From Palsa-883 sp963847615 (GTDB lineage Bacteria > Pseudomonadota > Alphaproteobacteria > Acetobacterales > Acetobacteraceae), in the NCBI GenBank assembly GCA_963847615.1, contig CAWKAN010000019.1, positions 367,531 to 431,530 of the forward strand: a stretch of DNA of 64,000 bases, read 5' to 3'. The stretch's first letter is position 1. Every line of letters starts with the position of its first letter. The notes under the pieces were generated by a model. The model had not been told where the DNA came from. It made no database searches and worked only from the letters and a program-made list of their open reading frames with translations. The position numbers and the translations under genes are program-made. This document shows, piece after piece, positions 1-7,815 of this stretch.

Positions 1-279
1 TTCAAGGCGGTAACACGCAATTCCCTGCGCGGCTTTGCGCGTGCCCGGATGCCGAGCGGTGTCATTTTTCACGATGTTGGAATCTACGAAAAGGACGGCG
101 CGCGCTGGGCTTCGCCCCCGTCCAAGGCGATGATCGGCCGCGACGGCAAACAGATTGAGCGCAATGGCAAGCCTGCCTGGCAGCCTGTAGTTTCGTTTGC
201 AACCAAGGAAGTGCGCGACAGGTTTTCCGCCGCCGTCATCGCCGCGATCGAGGCCGCGCACCCGGAGGCATTCCAATGA
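1..279 (+). CDS. Small phage-type protein upstream of primase-like gene (5' partial)
   Basis: The frame is open from base 1, so the gene begins outside the window; about 92 residues are visible. An internal ATG at 49 would give 76 aa, but the reading frame continues upstream without a stop (…NSLRGFARARMPSG), so the true start is probably further left. The protein is compact, with no membrane segment, and has alternating strand-like stretches. It resembles small conserved proteins found just before phage or integrative-element primases, but I cannot assign a function. Its stop overlaps the next start by 4 nt (ATGA), which suggests translational coupling with the DUF3987 gene. Confidence 0.6.
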   Translation, partial: FKAVTRNSLRGFARARMPSGVIFHDVGIYEKDGARWASPPSKAMIGRDGKQIERNGKPAWQPVVSFATKEVRDRFSAAVIAAIEAAHPEAFQ

Positions 280-3083
280 GCGCGGCCACGAAATTGCGCT
301 CCGAGATCGATCTGATCAGCGCCACGTTCGGGAACTTCACCGATGAGGTGTGGGCCGATCGCCGCACCCTGACGTGGCCCGAGCTGGTCGCGCTGCTGAC
401 CGCGCACGCGCCGGGCCGAAAGGAAGGAAGCTGTATCGTTCCCGCCGTGTTCCGCGGGCAGAGGCGCCAGAAGGCCGACGCGGACCAGATCGACGCGGCA
501 TTTCTCGATTCTGACAGCGGCGCCACGCTGGCGGAGATCGCCGAGGCAGCGCGGCGCCACGGCTGGGCCGCGATCATCTCAAGCACGCACTCGCACCTGA
601 CGACTGCCACCAAGGCGAAGCTGTCCAACTGGCACAAGTTCATTGCCGACTGTCCGATCGGCGGCGCGACCGCTTTCCTGATCGACAAGGGCATGCTGCC
701 GCGCGTCGCGGCCGACGCGGTGATCGAGCGGGAGGATGGCGAATTCATCTACCTGCGCCACCAGCCCTGTCCGAAATTTCGCATCGTCCTGCCGCTGCGC
801 CGCCCCTGGAAGGCTGCTGACCACCGCTCGCAGGACGTGGCCAATGCCGCCTGGAAAGAACGCATAAAGGCGCTGGCGGCAACCCTTGGCCTACAGCACG
901 ACCAGGCGTGTACCGATACATCCCGGCTGTTCTATCTGCCGCGGCGGCCGCACAACGGGCCGCCGGCCGAGACCGCCATCATCTCCGGCGCCCCCTGCGA
1001 CATCTTCGCGCTGTCCGCGCCGGAGACGCCGCTGACAACTGCGGCGGCCAAGGCGAAGGCGGCCAGGACCGACCTGGACGCCGCCGAGCATATCGACACC
1101 GCCACCGGCGAAGTGATCGACCTCCGCCAATGGGCGCGGACCTATGGCGACAAGTTCCTGATCGCCGATGCACTCCGCGCGCGGCGGCCGAGCGCGCTGA
1201 CCGGCCGCGTCGCCGATAGCGTCAAGGTCCACTGCCGCTGCCCGAACGAAGACGCACACACGGAACCGGGCGCCGATGGCGCGACGTTCGTCACCAACGC
1301 CGGCCACGCCAACAACAAGGGGTTCGTCTTCCATTGTCGTCACGCCCATTGCGACGGCAAGGACAGGCTGTTTTTCGTCAAGCAAATGCTGGCCGAGGGC
1401 TGGTTGTCCGCCGCCGACCTGACCGACCAACAGTTCCTGGTGCGGCCTGCCGAGGACGATGGCGACCAGCGGCACGGCAACGGCGCGAGCGACAAGCCGC
1501 CCAGTGGAAGGTCACCCGGCATATGGCCGTCGCCGCTGGACTTCTTCGCCGACCAGGATGGCGCGCCCCCCGAACTGCGGCCGGAGCATCTTCCCGCCGC
1601 GTTGTGCGGATTCGTGAAGGATGCCAGCGAGCGCATGGGCGTTGATCCGACCAGTGTCGCGATGGGGTGCCTTGTCGCCTGCGCAGCCGTCATAAGCGAC
1701 GACTGGAGCATTCAACCAAAACGCCACGACCCGACATGGACCGAAAATCCGCGCCTCTGGGCAGCGATCGTGGGCGATCCGAGCATTCTGAAAACTCCCG
1801 TCATCGCCGTGTGCACAAGGCCAATCGATCACCTAGACGCCGAGGCGCGCAGCCGCCACCAACAGGACATGCAGGACCACAAAGCCGCGCTGGCAGCGTG
1901 GAAAGCCGCAGAGCACAACGACGGCACGCCCGAACCGAAGGCCCCCAAGCTGGCGCGATACATGGTCGAAGGCGCCACCGTCGAAGCTATCTCGGAGGCG
2001 CTGCGCGACGATGCCGAGGCGCGGCAGTACGCACCCGCCGGCAAGGTGTTGTCCCGCCACGACGAGATGAGCGAGTTCTTCGGCAACCTGGATCGCTACA
2101 AAGCCGGCGGAAGGGGTAGCGGCGACCGCGGCGCCTATCTCCGGCTCTACAACGGCGGCCGATATACCATCGACCGGATCGCCCGAGGCTCATTCGCCGT
2201 CCCCAACTGGTCCGCCTGCTTCCTCGGCGGAATCCAACCCGGCCCAATCCAGAAGATCGCCAAGGACACCAGCGACGACGGCCTGTTGCAGCGGTTCATT
2301 TATTGCGTTCCCGCTTGGCAGCAGCCCGGCCTCGATCGCGCGCCTGACATTACCGCTGCCAGGCGGTATGAGGCACTGCTCCCTCGGCTGGCGGGGATGC
2401 GCCCACCAAAATTGATCGGCGGTTCCAGCAGCAACGTCGTGGTGCTGCATGACCGGGCGCACCAATACCGAGAAGATATCGACGCGCTCGCCCGCGCGAT
2501 GGCCGCGCTGCCGGATACCTCGCCGCGGTTGCGCGCCACGTTCGGCAAGTGGTCCGGCCTGTTCGCCCGGCTCTGTCTCACGTTCCATCTGATCGAAGTT
2601 GCCGACGCGGCTCCGGTAAGCGCCCAGGCCCCCTACGTGGACGTGGTATCGGAGGAGACTGCCCGCCGGGCCGCCGCCTTCATGCAGGACATCGTGCTGC
2701 CCCACCTGCTGCGCGCCGAAGCCATGATGTTCCGCTCGGTCCAGACCAGCCACGCACAATGGATCGCCGGGCATATCCTGGCGCACGGGCTTGAGCGCAT
2801 CACCAGCCGAGACGTGGTGCGGGCCTACGGGGCGCTGCGCGCGCCCGAGGCAAGGGACGAACTGGCCGCCGTCATGGCCGGCCTGGTGACCATAGGCTGG
2901 CTGGAACCGGAGATCCCCGCGAACTCGGCAAAGCCCGTCTGGGCATGGCGCGTGAACCCCGCCGTCCATGTCGCATTCGCGGCCAGGGCAGCCCGGGAGC
3001 ACGACCTACGCGAGAAAGCCAGAGAGGCCATCGCCGCGGATATCGAGGTGCTTCGCCGGAAGCGCCGGGAGACGCAGACGTGA
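276..3083 (+). CDS. DUF3987 primase/helicase-like replication protein of the integrated element
   Basis: 935 aa. The N-terminal half (about 1-300) looks like the primase-associated part of phage replication proteins. Around residues 318-358 a Cys/His cluster (HCRCPNEDAH … HCRHAHCDG) resembles the zinc-binding motif of virus-type primases. From about residue 420 the protein matches the DUF3987 family, which has a P-loop ATPase fold. The P-loop position (about 500) reads GDPSILKTP, without the usual glycine before KT. The later segments LSRHDEMSEFFGNLD, SWSACFLGGIQP-like and DDGLLQRFIY are typical of the family. The probable role is replication of the element. It is coupled by 4-nt overlap to the upstream gene and followed by about 600 bp of non-coding DNA with repeated TTGTCGCA motifs. 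Confidence 0.8.
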   Translation: MSAATKLRSEIDLISATFGNFTDEVWADRRTLTWPELVALLTAHAPGRKEGSCIVPAVFRGQRRQKADADQIDAAFLDSDSGATLAEIAEAARRHGWAAIISSTHSHLTTATKAKLSNWHKFIADCPIGGATAFLIDKGMLPRVAADAVIEREDGEFIYLRHQPCPKFRIVLPLRRPWKAADHRSQDVANAAWKERIKALAATLGLQHDQACTDTSRLFYLPRRPHNGPPAETAIISGAPCDIFALSAPETPLTTAAAKAKAARTDLDAAEHIDTATGEVIDLRQWARTYGDKFLIADALRARRPSALTGRVADSVKVHCRCPNEDAHTEPGADGATFVTNAGHANNKGFVFHCRHAHCDGKDRLFFVKQMLAEGWLSAADLTDQQFLVRPAEDDGDQRHGNGASDKPPSGRSPGIWPSPLDFFADQDGAPPELRPEHLPAALCGFVKDASERMGVDPTSVAMGCLVACAAVISDDWSIQPKRHDPTWTENPRLWAAIVGDPSILKTPVIAVCTRPIDHLDAEARSRHQQDMQDHKAALAAWKAAEHNDGTPEPKAPKLARYMVEGATVEAISEALRDDAEARQYAPAGKVLSRHDEMSEFFGNLDRYKAGGRGSGDRGAYLRLYNGGRYTIDRIARGSFAVPNWSACFLGGIQPGPIQKIAKDTSDDGLLQRFIYCVPAWQQPGLDRAPDITAARRYEALLPRLAGMRPPKLIGGSSSNVVVLHDRAHQYREDIDALARAMAALPDTSPRLRATFGKWSGLFARLCLTFHLIEVADAAPVSAQAPYVDVVSEETARRAAAFMQDIVLPHLLRAEAMMFRSVQTSHAQWIAGHILAHGLERITSRDVVRAYGALRAPEARDELAAVMAGLVTIGWLEPEIPANSAKPVWAWRVNPAVHVAFAARAAREHDLREKAREAIAADIEVLRRKRRETQT

Positions 3084-3089
3084 GATATT

Positions 3090-3409
3090 TTGTCGCAAAT
3101 GTCGCAAGGGCCTTCGCCAAGATTTGGCCCGGCGCGGGCGCGACGTTCAATCGCGGCACGTCCCGCCCTCGGCAGGCGCCATACAGGCAGCGCGGTTTTC
3201 CGCCGTTTTTGCACCCCCTTGCGACACTTGCGACAATCCCCACCGCCGAGCAGGTGCGGCAACCCCGATTTGTCGCAAATGTCGCTTGCGCGGGCGCGGG
3301 TATAAAAATTGCCCTTGACCTCTCTTTCTTACGGAAATCCGGGTTATTGTGCCAAGTTCCTGCCCGGTTTTCTGTTTGCTCACGCGCGCGCAAGCGACAA
3401 ATGCGACAA
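3090..3409. promoter_or_regulatory. Four paired TTGTCGCA-type sites after the replication gene
   Basis: In the 615-bp gap between the DUF3987 gene and the next gene, an approximately 18-bp motif (TTGTCGCAAATGTCGCAA) occurs at 3090-3107 (+), 3219-3236 (-), 3270-3287 (+) and 3392-3409 (-). Each site is a direct repeat of two TGTCGCA half-sites. The sites alternate in orientation, forming two inverted pairs. Spacing and location suit an operator or replication-origin region of the element, but no binding protein is identified. Otherwise the gap (3084-3698) contains only short, poorly supported ORFs. Confidence 0.5.
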
Positions 3410-3698
3410 GGCAGATTCCGGGGCGAAAGACACCTCGGATCGCTTGCAACACCCTCAGCAAACGGCGGCGGACCACGCTGGAAAAACCACGCCACAAACG
3501 CGCCGGCCGCCGGATCAATGCTTCCGCTGCCCGCCGAGGCATCCCGTTACCGCATCCCGCAAGTGACGCAGGGATATCTAGTCCCCTTGTCAGCCGGCAA
3601 CAACTTGAGAATGCTGGTATATCTTCTCCATGTCGCAGGCATGTTGCAGACACCAGCGCGCAGCGCGTATGGTGCGCCATCCCCGGAACAACGCCAGC

Positions 3699-4211
3699 AT
3701 GACGATGCCCCAAGCCGCCACGATGAAGCCCGACACCACGCCAAGCCTGCTTGACGCGCCACGCTGGCGCCAGCCAACGCGGACCCGCGAGGCAACTGCC
3801 GCCAAGCAGTTCCGGGCCGATCTGATCCGCCATGTTGGCGGCGCACCAAGCGTGCCCCAGGCGGCCTTGATCGAGCGCATCGTCCAGCTTCAGTTGCACC
3901 TGGCCGTCATGGACCGGCGCTTCGCGGCGACGCACACCATGACCGAACATGACTCCAAAATGTATTTGGCCTGGGCGAACGCCACCGCCCGCATGCTCGC
4001 CCAGCTCGGCTTGAAAGGCGCCACCGCGCCGCGCGAGTCTCTCATGGACAAGCTGCGCCGCGCGGCCGCTAGCGCCCCCGAGCGGCCCGGCTGGACGCCG
4101 CCAGCCGCCCCGTCGCCGCAGCCGGTGCACATGGCAGGCCCGTCCCCCGAACCCGCCCAGCGGCCGCCCCTGGCCGCGCAATCGCCACCTTCGGAGGTCG
4201 CCGCCCCATGA
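3699..4211 (+). CDS. Phage-type hypothetical protein upstream of terminase (possible small terminase)
   Basis: About 170 aa from the ATG at 3699; the same frame is open from 3630, and 3723 is another possible start. No strong Shine-Dalgarno sequence decides between them. The middle part (DLIRHVGGAPSVPQAALIER … LAWANATARMLAQLGLKG) is helical. It resembles proteins encoded just before large terminases in alphaproteobacterial prophages, where a small terminase would be expected. The C-terminal third is Pro/Ala-rich and probably disordered. The stop overlaps the next gene by 4 nt. The function is inferred from position only. Confidence 0.6.
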   Translation: MTMPQAATMKPDTTPSLLDAPRWRQPTRTREATAAKQFRADLIRHVGGAPSVPQAALIERIVQLQLHLAVMDRRFAATHTMTEHDSKMYLAWANATARMLAQLGLKGATAPRESLMDKLRRAAASAPERPGWTPPAAPSPQPVHMAGPSPEPAQRPPLAAQSPPSEVAAP

Positions 4212-4693
4212 TGCGCCCAACCACCCCACTATTGCCCGGGTCGGATGATGAGTATCGCCACCACGAGTTGCTGATCTGTGCAATCCTCGCCTATGCTGCT
4301 GCTTACGCGGCGGAGACGGAAGCCATCGTCGAGGCCCATGGCGCCCCCGATGTGCGCTTGTCCTTCCTCTGCCCGCTACCCTCCCCCCGCTCCGGCGCAG
4401 AGGCTTGGCACGAGGTGGAATGGTTGACCCGGGACTTCCGCGAGACGCTGCACCCGGCTGCCGCTGTCCGGCTGTTTCACCGGCTGCGCGATGGCGAGCA
4501 CGCGGCACACGAGGCTGCGAAAGAGCGCGCCGCCGCCAGACAAGGGGCGCGCGTCGCAGCGCATATGGCCGCGCTGGAAAACCTGCTCGGCCTGGGGATG
4601 CCGTATGTGCTGCACGATGCGCGCCGCGCAGCCGAGACCAAGGCCCGCGAAGCCGCAGCCGCCCGCGCACATGAGGCCATCCCCGCGCAATGA
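4208..4693 (+). CDS. Hypothetical protein in terminase operon
   Basis: 161 aa, starting ATGATG with a 4-nt overlap to the upstream stop and ending with another ATGA overlap to the terminase gene, so it belongs to a tightly coupled operon. The N-terminal half is mixed. From about residue 95 it is a long charged Ala/Arg/Glu-rich helix (AAHEAAKERAAARQ-type), probably a coiled coil. I recognise no family. A small packaging or head-assembly accessory role is possible from position alone. Confidence 0.55.
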   Translation: MMRPTTPLLPGSDDEYRHHELLICAILAYAAAYAAETEAIVEAHGAPDVRLSFLCPLPSPRSGAEAWHEVEWLTRDFRETLHPAAAVRLFHRLRDGEHAAHEAAKERAAARQGARVAAHMAALENLLGLGMPYVLHDARRAAETKAREAAAARAHEAIPAQ

Positions 4694-6657
4694 TCGACGC
4701 GCCGCATCCGTTCCAATTCTTCAGCGGCCTCCGCTGGCTGGACGGACGCCCGCTAATGGACACGATTGAGCCGTACCGCCAGCGCCTATTCGAGCAGGCT
4801 CTATACACCTTCGGCCCCGGTGGTTGGCCGCAATACAACCGCGTTCTTTCCGGCAGGGCAAAGAAGAACTTCAAGACGGCGGACCTTACGCTTGCGGCGC
4901 TGTATCGCTTCCTGGCGTGGCCGAGCGCGGCCGGCAACGACTGTTTCGTTATCGCAAACGACGAGGAACAGGCGGGCGACGATCTGGCGCTGGCAAAGAA
5001 GCTGATCGCGGTCAATCCTGATCTTGCGGCCGAGGTTCAGGTCTACAGTAAGGAGATCGCGCGCATCGACGGCATGGGCAGCTTGAAGATTCTGCCCGCG
5101 CAGGATGTGTTGGGCCTGCACGGCAAGACGTTTTTATTCCTCGGCTTTGATGAAATCCACGGATATCGCAGCTATGATTTGTTCGAGGCGCTGTCGCCCG
5201 ATCCATCGCGGCTGGACGTGCTGACATGGATCACCTCTTATGCCGGTTTGCGCCACGCCGAGGGCATCCCGCTCTATGATCTGTTGCGGCTCGGCAAGAG
5301 CGGCGACGATCCGCGGATGCTGTTTTCCTGGTATGGGGGCGACTACACGACCGACCCCGATCTTGCCGACGAAGACGTTGCGCCGGAGGTGCGCGCGAAC
5401 CCTTCGATGGCAAGCTGGGGGAACGACACATATCTGGCCGATCAGAAGCGCCGGCTACCGACGCATAAATTCCGCCGATTGCATCTCAATCTTCCCGGTG
5501 CACCCGATGGCGCGGCATTGAATGCCGACGCGGTGATTGATGCCATCGTGTCGGGTCGCAAACGGCTGCCGCCACAACCGGGCATCGCCTATGCCGGATT
5601 CGTTGATATGTCGGGCGGATCGAGTGATGACGCTTGCCTCGCGATATCCCATGGCGAAGACAGCCGAATCGTGCTCGACGTTCTCGTGTCGCAGACCGGG
5701 CCGGCACCATTCAACCCCCGCCACGCCGTCGCTAAGTTTGTCGAAATCCTGAAGCAATACGGCGTGCACCGCGTGACGGGCGACCGCTTCGCGGGCGAGA
5801 CATTCCGGGCCGACTTCCGCGACGCCGGCGTCAGTTACGATATCTCCGAGCTGACGCGGAGCCAGCTATATGAGAACTTCGAGCCAAAGCTGAATGCTGG
5901 GCTGGTCGATCTTCTGGACCTCCCAAAGCTGCAAGAGCAATTCCTCACTTTAGTTGTGAAGAACAGCGGCCGGATAGATCACCAAACCGGCGACCATGAC
6001 GACTGGGCTAACGCCGCCGCCGGAGCCGTGGCGCTGATTGCGATGGAAGAAGGCCCGGCGCTGCTTCGCCCGGCGGACCTGTATGTTGCCGATGCACCCG
6101 TTCCGCTGCCGCGAGTGGCGGGGGCGCTTTACGCGGTTCTTATGGTAGGGAAGGACGGCACCGCCGCAACGGTGTTTTTCTCGACCCGCCTAGGTAACGA
6201 TCCTGCGAAGCCGCCGCTTTTGCTTCTCGACTTCAGCGTCAATTCGCTGAGCGGCGAGACGATCGACCGCATGTTTGACCGCCTGGGGGAATTGGCGAGC
6301 AGCATCCGCATAGCAGGGCGCCGCATCATGGCATACGTGCCCCTCCCGTTACAGCAACAGGTTCATCTCCGCGGTTACGGCGCCGACGTGATCCCGGCCG
6401 AGATGCTGGCCGATCCGGCTGGACTGGCGCTGTCTGCCGCCGGCCACGTCAATGGCGGCGGCGTGAAGATTGCGGAACCGGCAGCCGAGCGATCACGGAC
6501 GCACCCCTTGCGCGGCGCCCTTGCCTACCGGGCCGGCGAAGCTGTTGACGCCGAGCCGCTGCGCTGGGCGATCCTGGCCGGGATTGCGCTCGGGCTGACG
6601 AATCAAGCTGCGATCCATGTGCCAGTTGACCCACCCGGCCGGAGGGTCGCGGCATGA
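4690..6657 (+). CDS. terL: Phage terminase large subunit
   Basis: 655 aa. It has an N-terminal ATPase and a C-terminal RNase H-like nuclease, as in DNA-packaging motors. The Walker A-type motif GRAKKNFKT is at residues 55-63, in the lysine-rich style common in terminases. Walker B, FLFLGFDE, is at 148-155. The nuclease acidic residues lie in GFVDMSGGSSDD (about 305), VTGDRFAGE (about 365) and DHQTGDHDDWANA (about 435). A C-terminal extension of about 200 aa past the nuclease is longer than usual. The gene is coupled by 4-nt overlaps to both neighbours. No portal gene follows, which is unusual for an intact phage. Confidence 0.9.
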   Translation: MIDAPHPFQFFSGLRWLDGRPLMDTIEPYRQRLFEQALYTFGPGGWPQYNRVLSGRAKKNFKTADLTLAALYRFLAWPSAAGNDCFVIANDEEQAGDDLALAKKLIAVNPDLAAEVQVYSKEIARIDGMGSLKILPAQDVLGLHGKTFLFLGFDEIHGYRSYDLFEALSPDPSRLDVLTWITSYAGLRHAEGIPLYDLLRLGKSGDDPRMLFSWYGGDYTTDPDLADEDVAPEVRANPSMASWGNDTYLADQKRRLPTHKFRRLHLNLPGAPDGAALNADAVIDAIVSGRKRLPPQPGIAYAGFVDMSGGSSDDACLAISHGEDSRIVLDVLVSQTGPAPFNPRHAVAKFVEILKQYGVHRVTGDRFAGETFRADFRDAGVSYDISELTRSQLYENFEPKLNAGLVDLLDLPKLQEQFLTLVVKNSGRIDHQTGDHDDWANAAAGAVALIAMEEGPALLRPADLYVADAPVPLPRVAGALYAVLMVGKDGTAATVFFSTRLGNDPAKPPLLLLDFSVNSLSGETIDRMFDRLGELASSIRIAGRRIMAYVPLPLQQQVHLRGYGADVIPAEMLADPAGLALSAAGHVNGGGVKIAEPAAERSRTHPLRGALAYRAGEAVDAEPLRWAILAGIALGLTNQAAIHVPVDPPGRRVAA

Positions 6658-7073
6658 TCTCGGTGGCGGCAGCCGTCGCTGCCGCCGTCGCGGAAACGGC
6701 GGAGGCGGAACGGCGCTGGGCGGCGGCGGAGGACAAGCGGACCCGATCGCGGCGATTCTATTCGTCCCTGCCGTGGCGCCGCACGCGCTACAGCATTCTC
6801 GCCGAGAGTGCCGAGCGCCACGGCGGGACAGCGCAATGTGAACTGTGCGGCGCGACGGCGGCGCCGGGTGCGCCACTCAATGTCGATCACATCGAGCCGC
6901 TATCGAAGGCGTGGGAACGCCGGCTGGACAAGAGCAACCTTCAAGTTCTGTGCGGCGCATGCAATCATGGGAAGCTAGACGGCGCGGCGCAAGATTGGCG
7001 CACCCCGGAACCGGCGGACGGAAAGCCCAGCTCCCACCCTGACGACACACTAGCGCACAACAGCGCACAGTAA
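6654..7073 (+). CDS. HNH endonuclease
   Basis: 139 aa. The core is a zinc-binding HNH motif: CELC (about residue 62), the catalytic DHIEPLSK segment (about 82-89) and LQVLCGACNHGK (about 100-111), giving two CxxC pairs around the DH. Phage HNH proteins next to terminases often stimulate terminase cleavage during packaging, and the direct 4-nt overlap with terL fits that role. The N-terminus is Ala-rich and the C-terminal tail is polar. An alternative is a free-standing homing-type nuclease, but the operon position argues against it. Confidence 0.85.
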   Translation: MISVAAAVAAAVAETAEAERRWAAAEDKRTRSRRFYSSLPWRRTRYSILAESAERHGGTAQCELCGATAAPGAPLNVDHIEPLSKAWERRLDKSNLQVLCGACNHGKLDGAAQDWRTPEPADGKPSSHPDDTLAHNSAQ

Positions 7074-7076
7074 TGC

Positions 7077-7115
7077 ACAGCTATTCGCAGACGTTCACAG
7101 ATATTCGCAATCGTT
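7077..7115. repeat. Two 19-bp imperfect direct repeats upstream of the RHH gene
   Basis: ACAGCTATTCGCAGACGTT (7077-7095) and ACAGATATTCGCAATCGTT (7097-7115) repeat with a 20-bp period, two helical turns, in the more AT-rich stretch just before the ribbon-helix-helix gene. The preceding bases carry further CGCACA repeats. This is the arrangement expected for an operator bound by an RHH regulator, possibly the product of the next gene. Confidence 0.5.
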
Positions 7116-7186
7116 CGTTTGCTGAGATTCGAGAAGAGACGCGATATCTACTTGCATATCGGCCGTTATCAGACTATATACCGCGC

Positions 7187-7363
7187 ATGGATCAGCCCTC
7201 GCCTGCCAAGGTTCCGACCTGCATTGGCCTGCCGCCCGATCTGCGCGACCGGATGGACGCCGCCGCCGAGGCGATGGAACGCCCGCGGTCCTGGGTGGCG
7301 GCAAAGGCCATCCGGGAATACCTCGATCGCCAAGCCGCAGCGCAGCAGGACACCTCGCCATGA
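7187..7363 (+). CDS. Ribbon-helix-helix (CopG-type) DNA-binding protein
   Basis: 58 aa from the ATG at 7187. The frame is open further upstream, but that part covers the direct repeats and looks non-coding. The sequence TCIGLPPDLRDRMDAAAEAM … SWVAAKAIREYLDR is a typical RHH fold: one strand followed by two helices. Such proteins are transcriptional repressors or antitoxins. No toxin partner is obvious next to it. It overlaps the next gene by 4 nt. It probably regulates the element's own promoter through the repeats at 7077-7115. Confidence 0.7.
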   Translation: MDQPSPAKVPTCIGLPPDLRDRMDAAAEAMERPRSWVAAKAIREYLDRQAAAQQDTSP

Positions 7364-7698
7364 ATGCGCAGGCCGTGTCCTGGCAACCGCACCCCCAAGT
7401 GGCGGCACTTGCCGACGAGCTGGCCGGGCTGTTCCCTGTCATGGCCGCGCCACCCGTCAACGATCTGCAAGGCGTCGCCAGCCTGGCCATTGTTCTGGAC
7501 ATGCTCTCCAGCGAAATCCGAGAGACGGGCTGTGATCTCTCGCGAGCGCGGACCTTCGCGCAAATCTACTGCCGCCTCCATGACCGGCTGGCCGAGTTGG
7601 ATTGCCCCTCGACCGGCACCGTCGCCTGCATCATTGCGCGCGCCACTGTGACCACCGATGCAACGCTGATGCTGATGCCGGCCATCGGCAATGCGTGA
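7360..7698 (+). CDS. Hypothetical phage protein
   Basis: 112 aa with an ATGA overlap to the RHH gene. It is predicted to be mostly helical, with no membrane segment or recognisable motif; the middle carries LAIVLDMLSSEIRET and a Cys-containing C-terminal region. Its place in the coupled operon is the main support for it being real. The function is unknown. Confidence 0.5.
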   Translation: MNAQAVSWQPHPQVAALADELAGLFPVMAAPPVNDLQGVASLAIVLDMLSSEIRETGCDLSRARTFAQIYCRLHDRLAELDCPSTGTVACIIARATVTTDATLMLMPAIGNA

Positions 7699-7811
7699 CC
7701 TGGCCTCCCCTCGCGCCGCGGTGGCCTCAGCCCCCGCCGACGGCGCCTGTCGCCCCCCGGCTGCGCGTGGTGATCAGGCACGCGCGGCCGGAGCGGCTGA
7801 CGAAATGCTGA
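7695..7811 (+). CDS. Very small Pro/Arg-rich ORF
   Basis: 38 aa beginning at a GTG that overlaps the upstream stop by 4 nt (GTGA), the coupling style used throughout this operon. The composition (Pro, Arg, Trp) is low-complexity, and no Shine-Dalgarno sequence was sought beyond the coupling. It may be only a spacer between the upstream gene and the DUF2213 gene. Confidence 0.3.
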   Translation: MTWPPLAPRWPQPPPTAPVAPRLRVVIRHARPERLTKC

Positions 7812-7815
7812 ATCC

